From positions 1,819,486-1,883,485 of the forward strand of contig CM119268.1 of the NCBI GenBank assembly GCA_051294375.1: 64,000 nucleotides of DNA, read 5' to 3'. The notes below the pieces were generated by a model. It saw only the letters and a program-made list of their open reading frames with translations, did not search any database and was not told the origin of the DNA. Both the position numbers and the translations under genes were made by a program. Below are positions 33,533 through 43,267 of the stretch, piece by piece (position 1 is the stretch's first letter; the number at the start of each line of letters is the position of its first letter). The stretch is from Paraspadella gotoi. Taxonomy: Eukaryota; Chaetognatha.

Positions 33533-35137
33533 ATGGAAAGGCTGAATTTGAAGCCACTTTACCCGCGGAGCCTTCCCTCTGGAAGAGACGTAGAGGAGGC
33601 TTGGTATTGCAGCGGAACGCAAAGACGCTACAAGCGAATGTTAATGTCAAAGGGCGTTTGGCGGGAGACTCACTCAACGCTCGAAAGGCTGAAGAGAGAA
33701 ATCTTAAATTCGATCCGCGACGAGAAAAAACTTCTCCACGCCATGGAGGAGCTCTCGGTTTGGAAAGAGTCAAATTCTGAGTCGACTCAGGCCGCCTTTC
33801 AGATCCTCGGCGAGATACTGCTCTTTTGCGTAGAGGAAAAGAATCTCTCCCCGCTGGCGACGTTGATGGAATTTGGCGCGTCCGTTAATCAGCAAGTGGT
33901 TGACTTTTTCGGCTATAGCGAAGGATTTCTCACCTCGACGACGGCGATTCACAAAGCCGTCGAGGTCGGCGATCCCGAAATGCTCGCTCGACTTTTGCGC
34001 GACTTTGGTGGGGACCCCAACATTCAGGACCGACCCGATCTTAATCCGCCCTCGATGGAGGCGGCGCGATTTCCTCGAAAGCTCCCAGTGCTAAAAGTGC
34101 TGCTCGATTTCGGCGCGGACCCCAACGTTGCTGACAGATTCGGATATACTCCACTGCATCTGGCCGTCTTGCAAATGTTTCCTCCTGGCGACTGGGAGGA
34201 TGTGCGTCTCCCAGAGCGAGAAGAGTTTTTTCCCATCGTCGAACTCCTTCTGGATCGCGGCGCACGGTTGACGGAGGTTCTTTGCCGCGCCGAGGCGGGT
34301 CCCGATGATCGCCATCTGCTGGACAACGTCGTGGACGCGTTCGAGTCCTGCGAAGGCTTGGAGTCTCGTCTGAATTTGATAAATCGCTTAATGCTCTTAT
34401 TGTTGGAACACGGCTTGGATCCCGACGATTGGCGCCGCGAGACCGACTGGCATTGCACTTTGCTCTGCGTCGCCAGCTTCCGGCCAAACTCTTCTTGCGA
34501 TCTTGTTTCGTTGCTTCTCAACCACGGGGCGAGAGTCCCGCTGATGTTGAATCGCGCCGACGTCGTCTTCGCTTCGAACGACGTTCGCGATCGGACTGAA
34601 GGAATTTCCGATTGCGACTGCGTTCGGTGCGAAAAGACGGTTGAATCTCTCGGATCCCGTCTTCTCAAGCGCGCCTTCGAATCATTGATTATTCATCCAG
34701 ATCTTAACGGGGAATCCGACGTCTCTTGTCTCTGCGAAGCGACGCGCAGTTTGATGGACGTTTTGTTGGGGTCTTTTTCTGGGTCTCTTCAGCCGCGTTG
34801 GAGCGACATCGAACTCCGCCGAATGGAACGAATGTCAGAAAGGCTCTCCTCTTCACGAGCATCGTTGCAGACTCGGCGCTGCTTCTCGCGCCTCTTGGAA
34901 TACGTCGCCGAAGCGGATCGTCAACCGTGGTCGTTGCGTCATTGGAGTCGCTCCTCGATTCGCTCGGCGCTTTTTCACTCGAAACGCCGAGTGACTATCG
35001 AGGACGTTGAAAGATTAGGTCTTCCGGAAATCCTTTCTGATTTCGTTCTTCTGAGGTCGAGGCGGCGTTTCTTCATCGATGAAAGATGCGAGGCTTTCTC
35101 GGCTCATGAAGCCTGTTCGCGAATTGGATGCAATTGA
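33533..35137 (+). CDS. Ankyrin repeat and SOCS box protein
   Basis: Intronless, 534 residues. Ankyrin repeats span about residues 90-320, the clearest being VLLDFGADPNVADRFGYTPL and LLNHGARVPLM. Around residues 465-510 is a SOCS box: PWSLRHWSRSSIRSALF, then VERLGLPEILSDFVLL. This matches the BC-box/Cul-box layout of ASB proteins, substrate receptors for Cullin-5/Elongin B-C ubiquitin ligases. The substrate is unknown. The N-terminal 90 residues do not resemble a known domain. The acceptor-like TTGCTTGTTTTGTAG ends at 33516, 16 bases before the ATG. The next gene begins 51 bp after the stop on the same strand. Confidence 0.85.
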   Translation: MERLNLKPLYPRSLPSGRDVEEAWYCSGTQRRYKRMLMSKGVWRETHSTLERLKREILNSIRDEKKLLHAMEELSVWKESNSESTQAAFQILGEILLFCVEEKNLSPLATLMEFGASVNQQVVDFFGYSEGFLTSTTAIHKAVEVGDPEMLARLLRDFGGDPNIQDRPDLNPPSMEAARFPRKLPVLKVLLDFGADPNVADRFGYTPLHLAVLQMFPPGDWEDVRLPEREEFFPIVELLLDRGARLTEVLCRAEAGPDDRHLLDNVVDAFESCEGLESRLNLINRLMLLLLEHGLDPDDWRRETDWHCTLLCVASFRPNSSCDLVSLLLNHGARVPLMLNRADVVFASNDVRDRTEGISDCDCVRCEKTVESLGSRLLKRAFESLIIHPDLNGESDVSCLCEATRSLMDVLLGSFSGSLQPRWSDIELRRMERMSERLSSSRASLQTRRCFSRLLEYVAEADRQPWSLRHWSRSSIRSALFHSKRRVTIEDVERLGLPEILSDFVLLRSRRRFFIDERCEAFSAHEACSRIGCN

Positions 35138-35188
35138 AAAATTTCTCGAAGATCTTATAGCTATTTATTAATTGTTTTGTTTTTGGTC

Positions 35189-37495
35189 ATGAATATTAAG
35201 AATTTCTCAGAAGAGCTGTCACTATTAATTAAATGTTTACGTTTACAAATTGGCTCTCATCGCGCGTGGTTGTCTTTGACCACGAACGACCGATTAAAAA
35301 TTATGAAATCGCCGGAGAAAAGTTTGGCCGATCTAAAGCGTCGCGGAATCTGCATCATGTGTCGACGAAGTGATTCACAGTACAACGATCCACTGCTAAA
35401 GTCGAAGAAATTCTTCGCTCACAAACTCTGTCTCGCCTACAATTCTCGTCTTACGCAGTTTCACGACGAGACTGATACGAAGAAGTTGTTCGGTTTCGAT
35501 TTGGATCAGGTCTTTCCTTTTTTTTTTCTTTTTTCTTTTTTTCGAAAAGCTTCCTTATTTTAAGACTTAAAGGGCCTCGCCCTTGACGGTTCCTTTCAGA
35601 TTGAAAAGGCGTTCAAAGCAGATCGGTTTCACAAATGCTTTCTCTGTAAACTGCGAGGAGACCGAGCACCTAAAAGTCAAAAATCTAAGCTGAGGGCTGG
35701 AATGTTCGGAGCCTCGGCGGGATGCGCACACTCACCTTGTCGCAAGGTGCTATTTATTACTTTAAAAAAAAATTAAATAAGAAATTTGATTGCTTTTAGA
35801 GATTACTTTTTAGGTAAATTTTATTTATTCACAAGTGGGTAAATATTTTTTTTTATCCACTTTTATATACGAAAAAACGCTTAATCTTAATACGTCTTCT
35901 TAATTTACAATTAATACGAAAACAAACGTGTTTTTTCACCTTAAAACTATAACTTATAACTCACCCGTGTGAAAGTGAAGCAAACATTACAAGATTACGA
36001 TCCCAAGCTAAGAATCCTCCAGAATCCTTTCCGTCCAAGGTGAAACTATCAGTATTTATTTCTGCAGACATTTCACTATCCTTGCGCTCCCGTCAAAATC
36101 CTCGTTCGAGGACACGCCCTCTACGGAGACGTATTCTTTTATCGCGTCTATTGCGGACGTCACCATCGGGATTTGGACCGCCTTCACTTGCGGGCGGAAA
36201 TGGATAAAATCGGCGCCATCGTCGATGGAGTCGGGGATGAGAAAAACATGGAAAGCGACGACGGCGATGACCAAAAACCGGAGTGGAACAGCGACGACGG
36301 AGATGACGAACCGCAGTGTAAAAGCGACGACGACGATAACGAACCGGATTGGAAAAGTGACGAAGGTGATCATCGACCAGAGTTCAAAGACGACGACGAC
36401 GATAACGAACCGGAGTGGAAAAGTGAGGGTGGAATCGCCGAAGTTCCCGCGAAATGGAATCGGATCGGGAGAGAATCTCTCAGATCGAGACTCGACGTCG
36501 AATTTGTCCTCGATTCAATCTCCGTCACTTTTTTAAGCCGCGCCGTCGACGACGACGACGACGACTTGGCCGAATCCCCCGAGACTCCGACGACATCGGC
36601 CGTTTGGCCTTCTTGCCTCCCTCCCGCGCTGCGGAGAAAATTGCCTCCGGAATATGTGAGATATCATCTGCTGGAGATGCTGGAGACTCTCTCCGCCGTT
36701 GTCTCGGACCCGAAAAAGTTTCTCAATCAAGTCTTCCTAAATCTGAGCGCAGAGACTATGGAAGAGTACAAGACAATCTCCGACTCCGAAGCTCTGGTGG
36801 CCAAAGACTCTGAGTTGGCCCGAAAATTGGAAGAGGGCTATCTCCACGCCTTTCGAACTTACGCCGCGAGGGCTTTAGAAAAAGGAATCGATGTCGAGTT
36901 GCTCGGCGAGGGCTCCAACTTTCGATTGGTCGTCAACGACGTTCTTGATCCTACTTTGGAGATAAGAAAGCGACTCCCTAAAACCCTTCGCTACTGGAAC
37001 GACCCCTCTTCCGCGGTGCAGGCGCCCGTCGGAATCGAGACAGTTTTTTCCGAAGCCGACGTTTTGCTCAACTTTCTCTACCTCTCCACGCGAGGACTCA
37101 ACGTGACCGTGGAAGTCGTCGCGGCCGGGAATGACATTTTGGGCGACGCCGTCTCCAACTCCACTTTCTACGAACTTCTCGCCAAAGTCAAACGTTCCCG
37201 AATCGCGCTCGACGAATTTCCCAAAACACCCGTCGTCTTTTTGGCTCCCGTCAACCAAAACCTGGTCGATTTTGAAAAGTACGCCAAGGAAGTCTTCAAG
37301 AAAGTCGCGGCCGACTCGAAGAGCCACGTGACGTTTCTCGTGGTTCCCATTGAAAACCACGGAGTCGCCGTCTGCCATCCCACGGCGATCGTTCCCGGCG
37401 ATGTTAACAAAAGCGACACCGAATTGGAAATCGTAACAGTTTTTGCGACCGACTATGCTCTTGTCATTTATCAGATTCAAAGGAATTCGTTTTAG
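35189..37495 (+). CDS. Extended PHD (ePHD) finger protein with acidic tandem repeats
   Basis: Exons 35189-35509, 35600-35746 and 36068-37495 give 631 residues. The N-terminal third is an extended PHD of the PHF7/G2E3/PHF11 type: a GICIMCRR zinc pre-finger, FAHKLC, then KCFLCKLRGDRAP, AGCAHSPCRKTFHYPC and a final YCGRHH pair. Such modules bind chromatin or act with RING-like ligase domains. About five imperfect copies of an acidic 12-residue unit with the pattern SDDGDDEPEWK follow (36253-36424). The last 330 residues form a soluble, ordered-looking region of unknown family (LLGEGSNFRLVVNDVLDPTL). The true start may be the in-frame ATG at 35303, because an acceptor-like TTTCTCAG lies between the two ATGs. 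Confidence 0.7.
36253..36424 (+). repeat. In-frame tandem repeat encoding acidic 12-residue units
   Basis: Roughly five 36-base units built around GAC GAC GAC GAT AAC GAA CCG GAG TGG AAA, diverged from each other, in frame within exon 3 of the ePHD gene. The tryptophan and the E-P pair recur in most units. Confidence 0.8.
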
Positions 37496-37605
37496 TCCCC
37501 ATTTGGTTGGAATTTTTGTCCAAATCTTTTATCCAGTCTTTTTTTTTCGGTCATGATCTTGATTTTTTTTTCTCTTTCGTTTCTCGAAATTGTTGAATTT
37601 TTTTA

Positions 37606-38041
37606 GACTGGATTTCCTGAATAACGTGAATAACCATTTATATCACGATAATCATTGTTCTCTTAATAACCGAAATAATTGACTTTATAATATAACAATA
37701 ATAAAAGAAAAGATTCATTGTCAGGATTTGATCCTGAGAAAATCCTCATCAATATCAGTGCATTTACTGACTGTGCCACTTAGGCACTTTACAAATAGAT
37801 ATTCCAATTTAGTAAATATATTGTTAATTGATTTATGTATTTCCTTCATAAAGGATTGAACTGCTAATTGGAATCCTTTAAGTTTATAAATATCTATATG
37901 CCAAAACAATAGTAAAATGAAACTTTAACATTAATAGACATTAATAAACTTAATGGAACCCAGTTAGCAATGATTATCGTGATCCAAATGGTTATTCACG
38001 TCGCTGGATCGACCGTGGATGAGAGGTCAGGAGATCCAGTC
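37606..38041. mobile_element. 436-bp MITE of Tc1/mariner type (TA target)
   Basis: Terminal inverted repeats GACTGGATTTCCTGA (left) and GACTGGATCTCCTGA (right, complemented) match at 14 of 15 positions. They are flanked by TA on both sides (37604-37605 and 38042-38043), the Tc1/mariner target duplication. A second, longer inverted match follows inside: left from about 37623 and right from about 37967-37999 share ACGTGAATAACCATTT and ATCACGATAATCATTG. The right end carries about 27 extra bases between the two blocks. No transposase remnant is present, so it is non-autonomous. Confidence 0.85.
37719..37795 (-). other. tRNA-like stretch with Pol III A and B box matches inside the MITE
   Basis: On the minus strand, TGGCACAGTCAG (A-box-like) is followed about 44 bases from its start by GGATCAAATCC, which fits the B box GWTCRANNC. 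The B box sits in a perfect 5-bp stem TCAGG/CCTGA with a 7-base loop, like a T arm. The acceptor ends do not pair, so this is a tRNA-derived or degenerate sequence, not a working tRNA. Confidence 0.4.
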
Positions 38042-38194
38042 TACAGTACACAAATTGTTTGCGTTTTCGCATTTCGCTATTTTTTTCCGCGTGCGATTTA
38101 TAGTATCACACTTGAAACTGTATTTATTTATTAAGTTTATCTACAATTAATTTAGGACCAGATCAACATCATCACAAAAGAAACATAAAAGAAA

Positions 38195-40594
38195 ATGCTG
38201 TCTCTATTTAAATCATGGACTTCGCACGAAGGCCGAAAAGTCTTCAACGAAAAACTTTTCCAAATCCTCGACTCTAAATCCGAACCCTTCGTCGGGTTTT
38301 TGGAATTGTTCGAAGCTCCCGGTCGACCCCGTCGATCCGACTTCGTCAAGGACGCCGTTCAGGGATTCGCCTCGTGGCTGACTGATCGTCGACGCGATCG
38401 ACCCAACCTCGTCGCCAACGAAGAGACAAAACGCCGCGCCTTCACCCTCTTCGCTTTCTCATCAACCGGGTCTCCCGAAGCCCTCTCCGTTTTGTGCGAC
38501 GTCTACAGCGTGACGCCGGCGGACGGCTCTTGGGCGACGCCGTTAGTTCGTCGCTTGTGGGAAGAGAAGGGCGCCCATCCGGTCGGCGCCTGCCTCGTCG
38601 CTAAACTTCAACTTTTCAAAACTTTTTCCATCGACGACATTCTGCTGACACTGCTGATGACGGACAAGATCCTCGCCATGGATTCCTTCGCCGATGCCTC
38701 CCCGGCGGCGCGAGATCGTCTCCTCCGCTTATTCGACAAGTGGTTAATGATGAGCGAGACCGAGATCGAGGCCGACATCCTCGACTCCGCGCCCACCCTT
38801 TCTCTTCTCGACCCCAAGAAACTCTCGTGGCAAAAGATCGCGCGAAAGACCGTGAAGAAGACGGCGAATCGGCTGGCGAAAAAGTACGGAGTCGACAAGG
38901 ATCCTAACCTTTGTCCCAACTTGTATCGAGAGAAGACGGAAGACAATATTCGCTTCAATAATCACGAGTTGCGCAATTTCTCCATCGACGAAGAAACTTA
39001 CCTCGATAACGTCGACTCGTACGTGGCGAAGGAGAAAGATCCCTTTTTCCCCGAATTCGCCCTCTACGCTCTGCGTCATTTGGACGACATGAGTCACGAC
39101 GCCGCGAGAAACATCGACGCGGATTTCATGGCGCGATTGGCCGTCAAGTGGTGCGTACCGCCGGAGGCGCTGGAGGTTGAGTTATTTCACGTTTTCGAAC
39201 GTGTCGGTCTTGTCAAAATTGAGGACGAGAGAGATGACGACGAAGCGCGGGATGCTTTAAAGGATTTTTTCTTCGACCTTCCGTTGTCCGACGACGCCGT
39301 TATCTTCGTCGACGATAAACGCGCCTTTTTCGACGCCTGCGATTTTCTTTCTCGATCCTCGATCATCGGCGTCGATTGTGAATGGCCCTCTTTCGGAGTC
39401 GACGCTCACGCCACTCCGAGAGTCTCTTTGCTTCAGATGGCGACGGAAGATACAATTTATCTTTTCGACGTAAAGACTCTTTCCTCTCGTCTCGTCCCGG
39501 ACGATTGGTCCTGGTTGGGTCACATTTTCGTCGACCAGTCAATCTCCAAGATTGGTTTTGGTCTCGCCGACGACCTTGGCTATCTCTCATCGACCGTCCC
39601 ATCTCTGGAGCAGTTCCTCTCGCCGTCCGCGCGAACGCGATGTTCCGAACTCCAGACGGTCGTCGAGAGAATTGAAACTCTAGAGCCACAGCTGCTGCGC
39701 GACTACGACGTCGCCACCTGCGGCTACAATAAAATCACCGGCGGCCTCTCGGGTCTCGTATCGCATCTCTTCGGCAAGCCGCTCGACAAGGGTCCGCAGC
39801 GGTCCAACTGGGACCTGCGCCCGCTGCGGCGTTCGCAGCTTCGATACGCCGCTCTCGATGCGTTCGTGCTTCTTCGCGTCCGCGAGGATTTGCTGCAACG
39901 CGTCGCCATCAGCCGCGATTTCGATTACGAATTTTTCGCTTCGGGAAAATTGACGCCGTCAGAGGAGAAAGAGAAGGAGGAGAAAGAGAAGGAAAAGCAG
40001 AGGAAGAAGAAAGAGGCGATTGAAGGGAGAAATTCTAATACTAATATTAAGAATGATAATACTAATATAAAGAATAATAATACTAACGGTAACGTCGGGA
40101 AAACTAACATTCACGACCCCTTTGGATTCGCCAAATTGACGGAGTCTGCAAGCGCCAATTCTAAGGGCGGGTCATCGACCGTTTCGGCTGGAATCCCGGC
40201 CGGCTTTTACGAAAGCGACGAAGACGATGACGTTTGCTTTATGGGGCGGGGATCTGATGACGACGATGCTCATGACCCTTGTCCTTTGAACAGAGATGTC
40301 ATCCAATCATCTTTTGTTCCTTCCGGTGCTATTTACGGCGCTCCTTCCGGCGCTCCTTCCGGCGCTCCTTCAAATGCTCTACACAGCGAACCTGTTAAGC
40401 CTTCTAAAATGGGACGAGGAAGAGGCAGGGGACGCGGCCGGTCGAGAGTCGCGACTGACCCTTCACCGACGGAGCGTTGGGGTGGAGGAGACGTCGTCTC
40501 TCCCGGGCTTATCGCGAAAAAGACTCGGGCGCGAGCTGTCGACGACGCTTTGCCTTTGGGAAAAGTTACATTCGGGAGAGGAGGACGTTTCTAA
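38195..40594 (+). CDS. EXD3: EXD3/Mut-7-like 3'-5' exonuclease
   Basis: Intronless, 799 residues. An N-terminal helical region (about 1-370) precedes a DEDDy exonuclease domain. D394 and E396 are in IGVDCEWPSF, the next Asp in FGLADDLGYL (459/460), and Y551 with D555 in YAALDAF. SNWDLRPLRRSQL is typical of RNase D/WRN/Mut-7 enzymes. The family acts in RNA 3' end trimming, and mut-7 in worm small RNA pathways. Vertebrate EXD3 continues with a Mut7-C zinc/PIN-like domain. Here it is replaced by a Glu/Lys coiled segment, an Asn-rich stretch, an acidic patch, three GAPS repeats (about 40338-40372) and a GRGRGRGRGRSR tail. The RG tail suggests RNA binding. Confidence 0.85.
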   Translation: MLSLFKSWTSHEGRKVFNEKLFQILDSKSEPFVGFLELFEAPGRPRRSDFVKDAVQGFASWLTDRRRDRPNLVANEETKRRAFTLFAFSSTGSPEALSVLCDVYSVTPADGSWATPLVRRLWEEKGAHPVGACLVAKLQLFKTFSIDDILLTLLMTDKILAMDSFADASPAARDRLLRLFDKWLMMSETEIEADILDSAPTLSLLDPKKLSWQKIARKTVKKTANRLAKKYGVDKDPNLCPNLYREKTEDNIRFNNHELRNFSIDEETYLDNVDSYVAKEKDPFFPEFALYALRHLDDMSHDAARNIDADFMARLAVKWCVPPEALEVELFHVFERVGLVKIEDERDDDEARDALKDFFFDLPLSDDAVIFVDDKRAFFDACDFLSRSSIIGVDCEWPSFGVDAHATPRVSLLQMATEDTIYLFDVKTLSSRLVPDDWSWLGHIFVDQSISKIGFGLADDLGYLSSTVPSLEQFLSPSARTRCSELQTVVERIETLEPQLLRDYDVATCGYNKITGGLSGLVSHLFGKPLDKGPQRSNWDLRPLRRSQLRYAALDAFVLLRVREDLLQRVAISRDFDYEFFASGKLTPSEEKEKEEKEKEKQRKKKEAIEGRNSNTNIKNDNTNIKNNNTNGNVGKTNIHDPFGFAKLTESASANSKGGSSTVSAGIPAGFYESDEDDDVCFMGRGSDDDDAHDPCPLNRDVIQSSFVPSGAIYGAPSGAPSGAPSNALHSEPVKPSKMGRGRGRGRGRSRVATDPSPTERWGGGDVVSPGLIAKKTRARAVDDALPLGKVTFGRGGRF

Positions 40595-40808
40595 TGAAAT
40601 TTTATTACTGTTTTATTAATGTTATTATGTATTGATTACTTCTACAAAATCATTGTCACTAAAATGTATTGCATAATTGTAATAATTATATTGATTATTA
40701 TTTTATTGCTAGTTTATATAGTTTTAATTATTATATATTGTTGTCGAATCTGTATTTTCAGAGGGGTTTTTTTTTTGCCCCCCCCCCCTGCTTTAAAAAA
40801 AGGGAAAA

Positions 40809-42785
40809 ATGGACTCTTCCCCTCCCTGCGCCGCATGGAAAATATTTTTAATATTTACATGCGGACTCGCCATTCTGCTCTTCGGCGTTCTCTCGCCGCC
40901 CATGTTCAACAAAATCATCCGTGGCCGGATCCAGGATGAGGTTCCCCTACGCGAGCCGGTGAACGGCTCCGAACCCGCCCTATCCTTCCGCTTCTGGAGG
41001 GACATTCCTCAGCCCATGCGGATGAAGTTTTACCTGTTCGAAGTGGCCAACCCGCTGGAGGTTGTAGAGAATGGAGAGGCCCCTTATCTCCTCGAAAGGG
41101 GCCCTTACGTCTACGAGCAGAAGCGGTATAAGAAGGACATAGTTTTCGCGGAGAACGGGACGATAGTCTCCTATAGGGAGGAACGAACGTTCCGCTTTCT
41201 GCCCGAAGAGAGCGTGGGCGGGGAGAACGACAGCGTTCGTCTCCTCAACGTCCCCTTCCTGAGCGTGCTGCAGCAGTCGCGTGGGAAGAATTGGTTCGAG
41301 CGAAAGATTTTAGAAGGATTGATCGCGTCGACCAAGACGGAGCTTTTCCAGACGAAGACGGTTTGGAACTGGATTTGGGGATGCGACGATCCGCTTTTGA
41401 TTGCGCTTAAAGGCATTAGTCAACCCGTGCCCTTTACGTTTTTCGGTTGGTTTATGCATCGGAACAACAGTGCCCAAGCCAACGTTACGATTTACACGGG
41501 AGTTGGTAAGTTTTTTTGGGTTTTTTTTAGATCATGAATTAGGTCGCGGTTGATTTTTTCATCGGCGTGAGTTGTCATGACAAAAATCCAAATTGATTCA
41601 GTCTTTCGCACTTATACTTAAATTAGAAAGAGGGATGTTTATAGTTTCAAACATTTTTTTCAGGCAACCTGACGAACGAAGGCCAAATCGTTTCCTACAA
41701 CGGAAAATCGGAACTGGACGTTTGGCGCGATAAATACTGCAACGCCATCAACGGCACCGACGGCACGATGTTCCATCCCTTCGTGACCAAGAGCGATTGG
41801 CTCTACATGTTTTCGCCTGATATTTGCCGATCCCTCTACGGCGTCTTCGAGTCGGAGACGACCATCCAAGGCCTTCAGGCCTACAAATTCATCATCCCCA
41901 TCCAAGTCTTTGATAACGAGACGACGAACCCGGACAACGCCTGCTACTGCGTACCCGACGACAGTCACTGCCTCGGCACGGGATTGCTTAACATATCCCA
42001 GTGCCAATTCGGCGCCCCAGTCGTTTCTTCCCAGCCGCACTTATTTCAAGTAATTCACACTCGGCAATTGTCATTTGATTTTTACGTTGAATAACTTCAT
42101 GTATTATGATTATCTACTCCCATGAATCAAACCACAGGCGAATCCTGCCTACCTCGCTCGCATCCGCGGTCTCAGTCCCGACGCCTCTCGCCATCAAACC
42201 ATCCTCCACGTTGAGCCTCACATCGGCATGGTGCTCGACGCCGCTAAACGTCTTCAGATCAACGGCTACGTCGAAAAAATCCCCGTCTGGTCAAAGTATT
42301 TTCAAAACTTTCCCGATCGCCTCATTTTCCCCGTCATCTGGATCGAAGAGTCGGCCCTTCTGGACGATCACACGGCGTCGGTGCTGCGAGAGACCGTCGC
42401 GGACAAGCTGCGCCTCGTCGACGCCATAGTTGTCGCAGTCGATGTCGTCGGCGCCTTCCTTATCGGCGTCGCTCTGCTGCTTACAGCCCACCTTTTTGCG
42501 GCGCGCTGCCGCCGCGGAGAGAAAGCGGCGCCGCTCGGCGGGAAGCTCGTTCGCGTCGACAGCGAGGAGGAGCGGGAGGTGAGCGCGGCGCCGGCGGCGC
42601 CAACGGAGCTGGGCTACGAAAACCCTCTCGTGTCGGGAGAGGAACCACGCGGAGGAAGTTACGGCGCCATCGGCCGAACTCCGCCGCGGGATAAGAGGGA
42701 ATCTTCCGGCGTCGGGCCGGAAGGATCGGTCAATCCCCAGGGAAAGGAGCGGACCATGCCAGATTGGCTGGAAAACCTTTCCTGA
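40809..42785 (+). CDS. CD36 family scavenger receptor class B
   Basis: Exons 40809-41505, 41664-42049 and 42138-42785 give 576 residues. The topology is that of CD36/SCARB1/LIMP-2: an N-terminal membrane segment (KIFLIFTCGLAILLFGVLSP), a large ectodomain with several N-x-S/T sites, and a second membrane segment near the C-terminus (VVAVDVVGAFLIGVALLL). Family strings are FYLFEVANPLEVVENGEAPY, LERGPYVYEQKRYKKDI and VWNWIWGCDDPLL, plus cysteines in the C-terminal half of the ectodomain. The cytosolic tail is long for the family (about 105 residues) and has GYENPL, a Tyr-based sorting-like motif. These proteins bind lipoproteins, fatty acids or lysosomal enzymes. Which subtype this is cannot be decided. 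An acceptor-like TATTTTCAG ends at 40761. Confidence 0.9.
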
Positions 42786-43267
42786 AAAAAAAAAATCGGT
42801 TATCATGAGTTGATTTTTTTTAATTCCTTTTTTATTTTTGGTGACAATTTTGCTTGCACTTAATTTTTTTTTGTTTTTGACATTTTTTTCATAATTACCT
42901 GATCTGGTACTACCATTTTCGACCTCATTTTATTTTTGTAGAATCTGGTTTTAGGTTTAGTTAGTTGTCTATTATTATCTGCCATTAATAATGCCATTAT
43001 TAATTATTCCACCCTTAAAACCCAAACCAATTAACGGTTGTTTTTCATATCAAGCTTTATCGAAATTTGCCAGATTAAATCGCTATTTTCGACTATTACC
43101 AAGACGTATTTATTGGTATTCAGGTTACTGTTTTTTATTATTGGCCTATTGTTCAATTTCGTATATCGGACGAATTATTCCAACTCGCTCATTTTCAGTT
43201 ATGACGAAAATGAAACGAAGAACAATACTTATATTATTCCTTTAAAAAAATAATAAACGATTGGTCG
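42786..43267. other. Spacer between scavenger receptor and GXYLT genes
   Basis: About 480 bp, AT-rich with T runs. CTCGCTCATTTTCAG ends at about 43198, an acceptor-like site some 70 bases before the GXYLT start. The two ORFs seen here have no protein-like features. Confidence 0.5.

Larger units (their letters stand above)
37496..38194. other. Spacer between ePHD gene and EXD3, mostly occupied by a MITE
   Basis: About 700 bp. The first 110 bp are T-rich 3' UTR, 37606-38041 is the MITE, and the rest is an AT-rich leader ending in an acceptor-like AATTAATTTAG at 38155, 39 bases before the EXD3 ATG. Confidence 0.6.
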
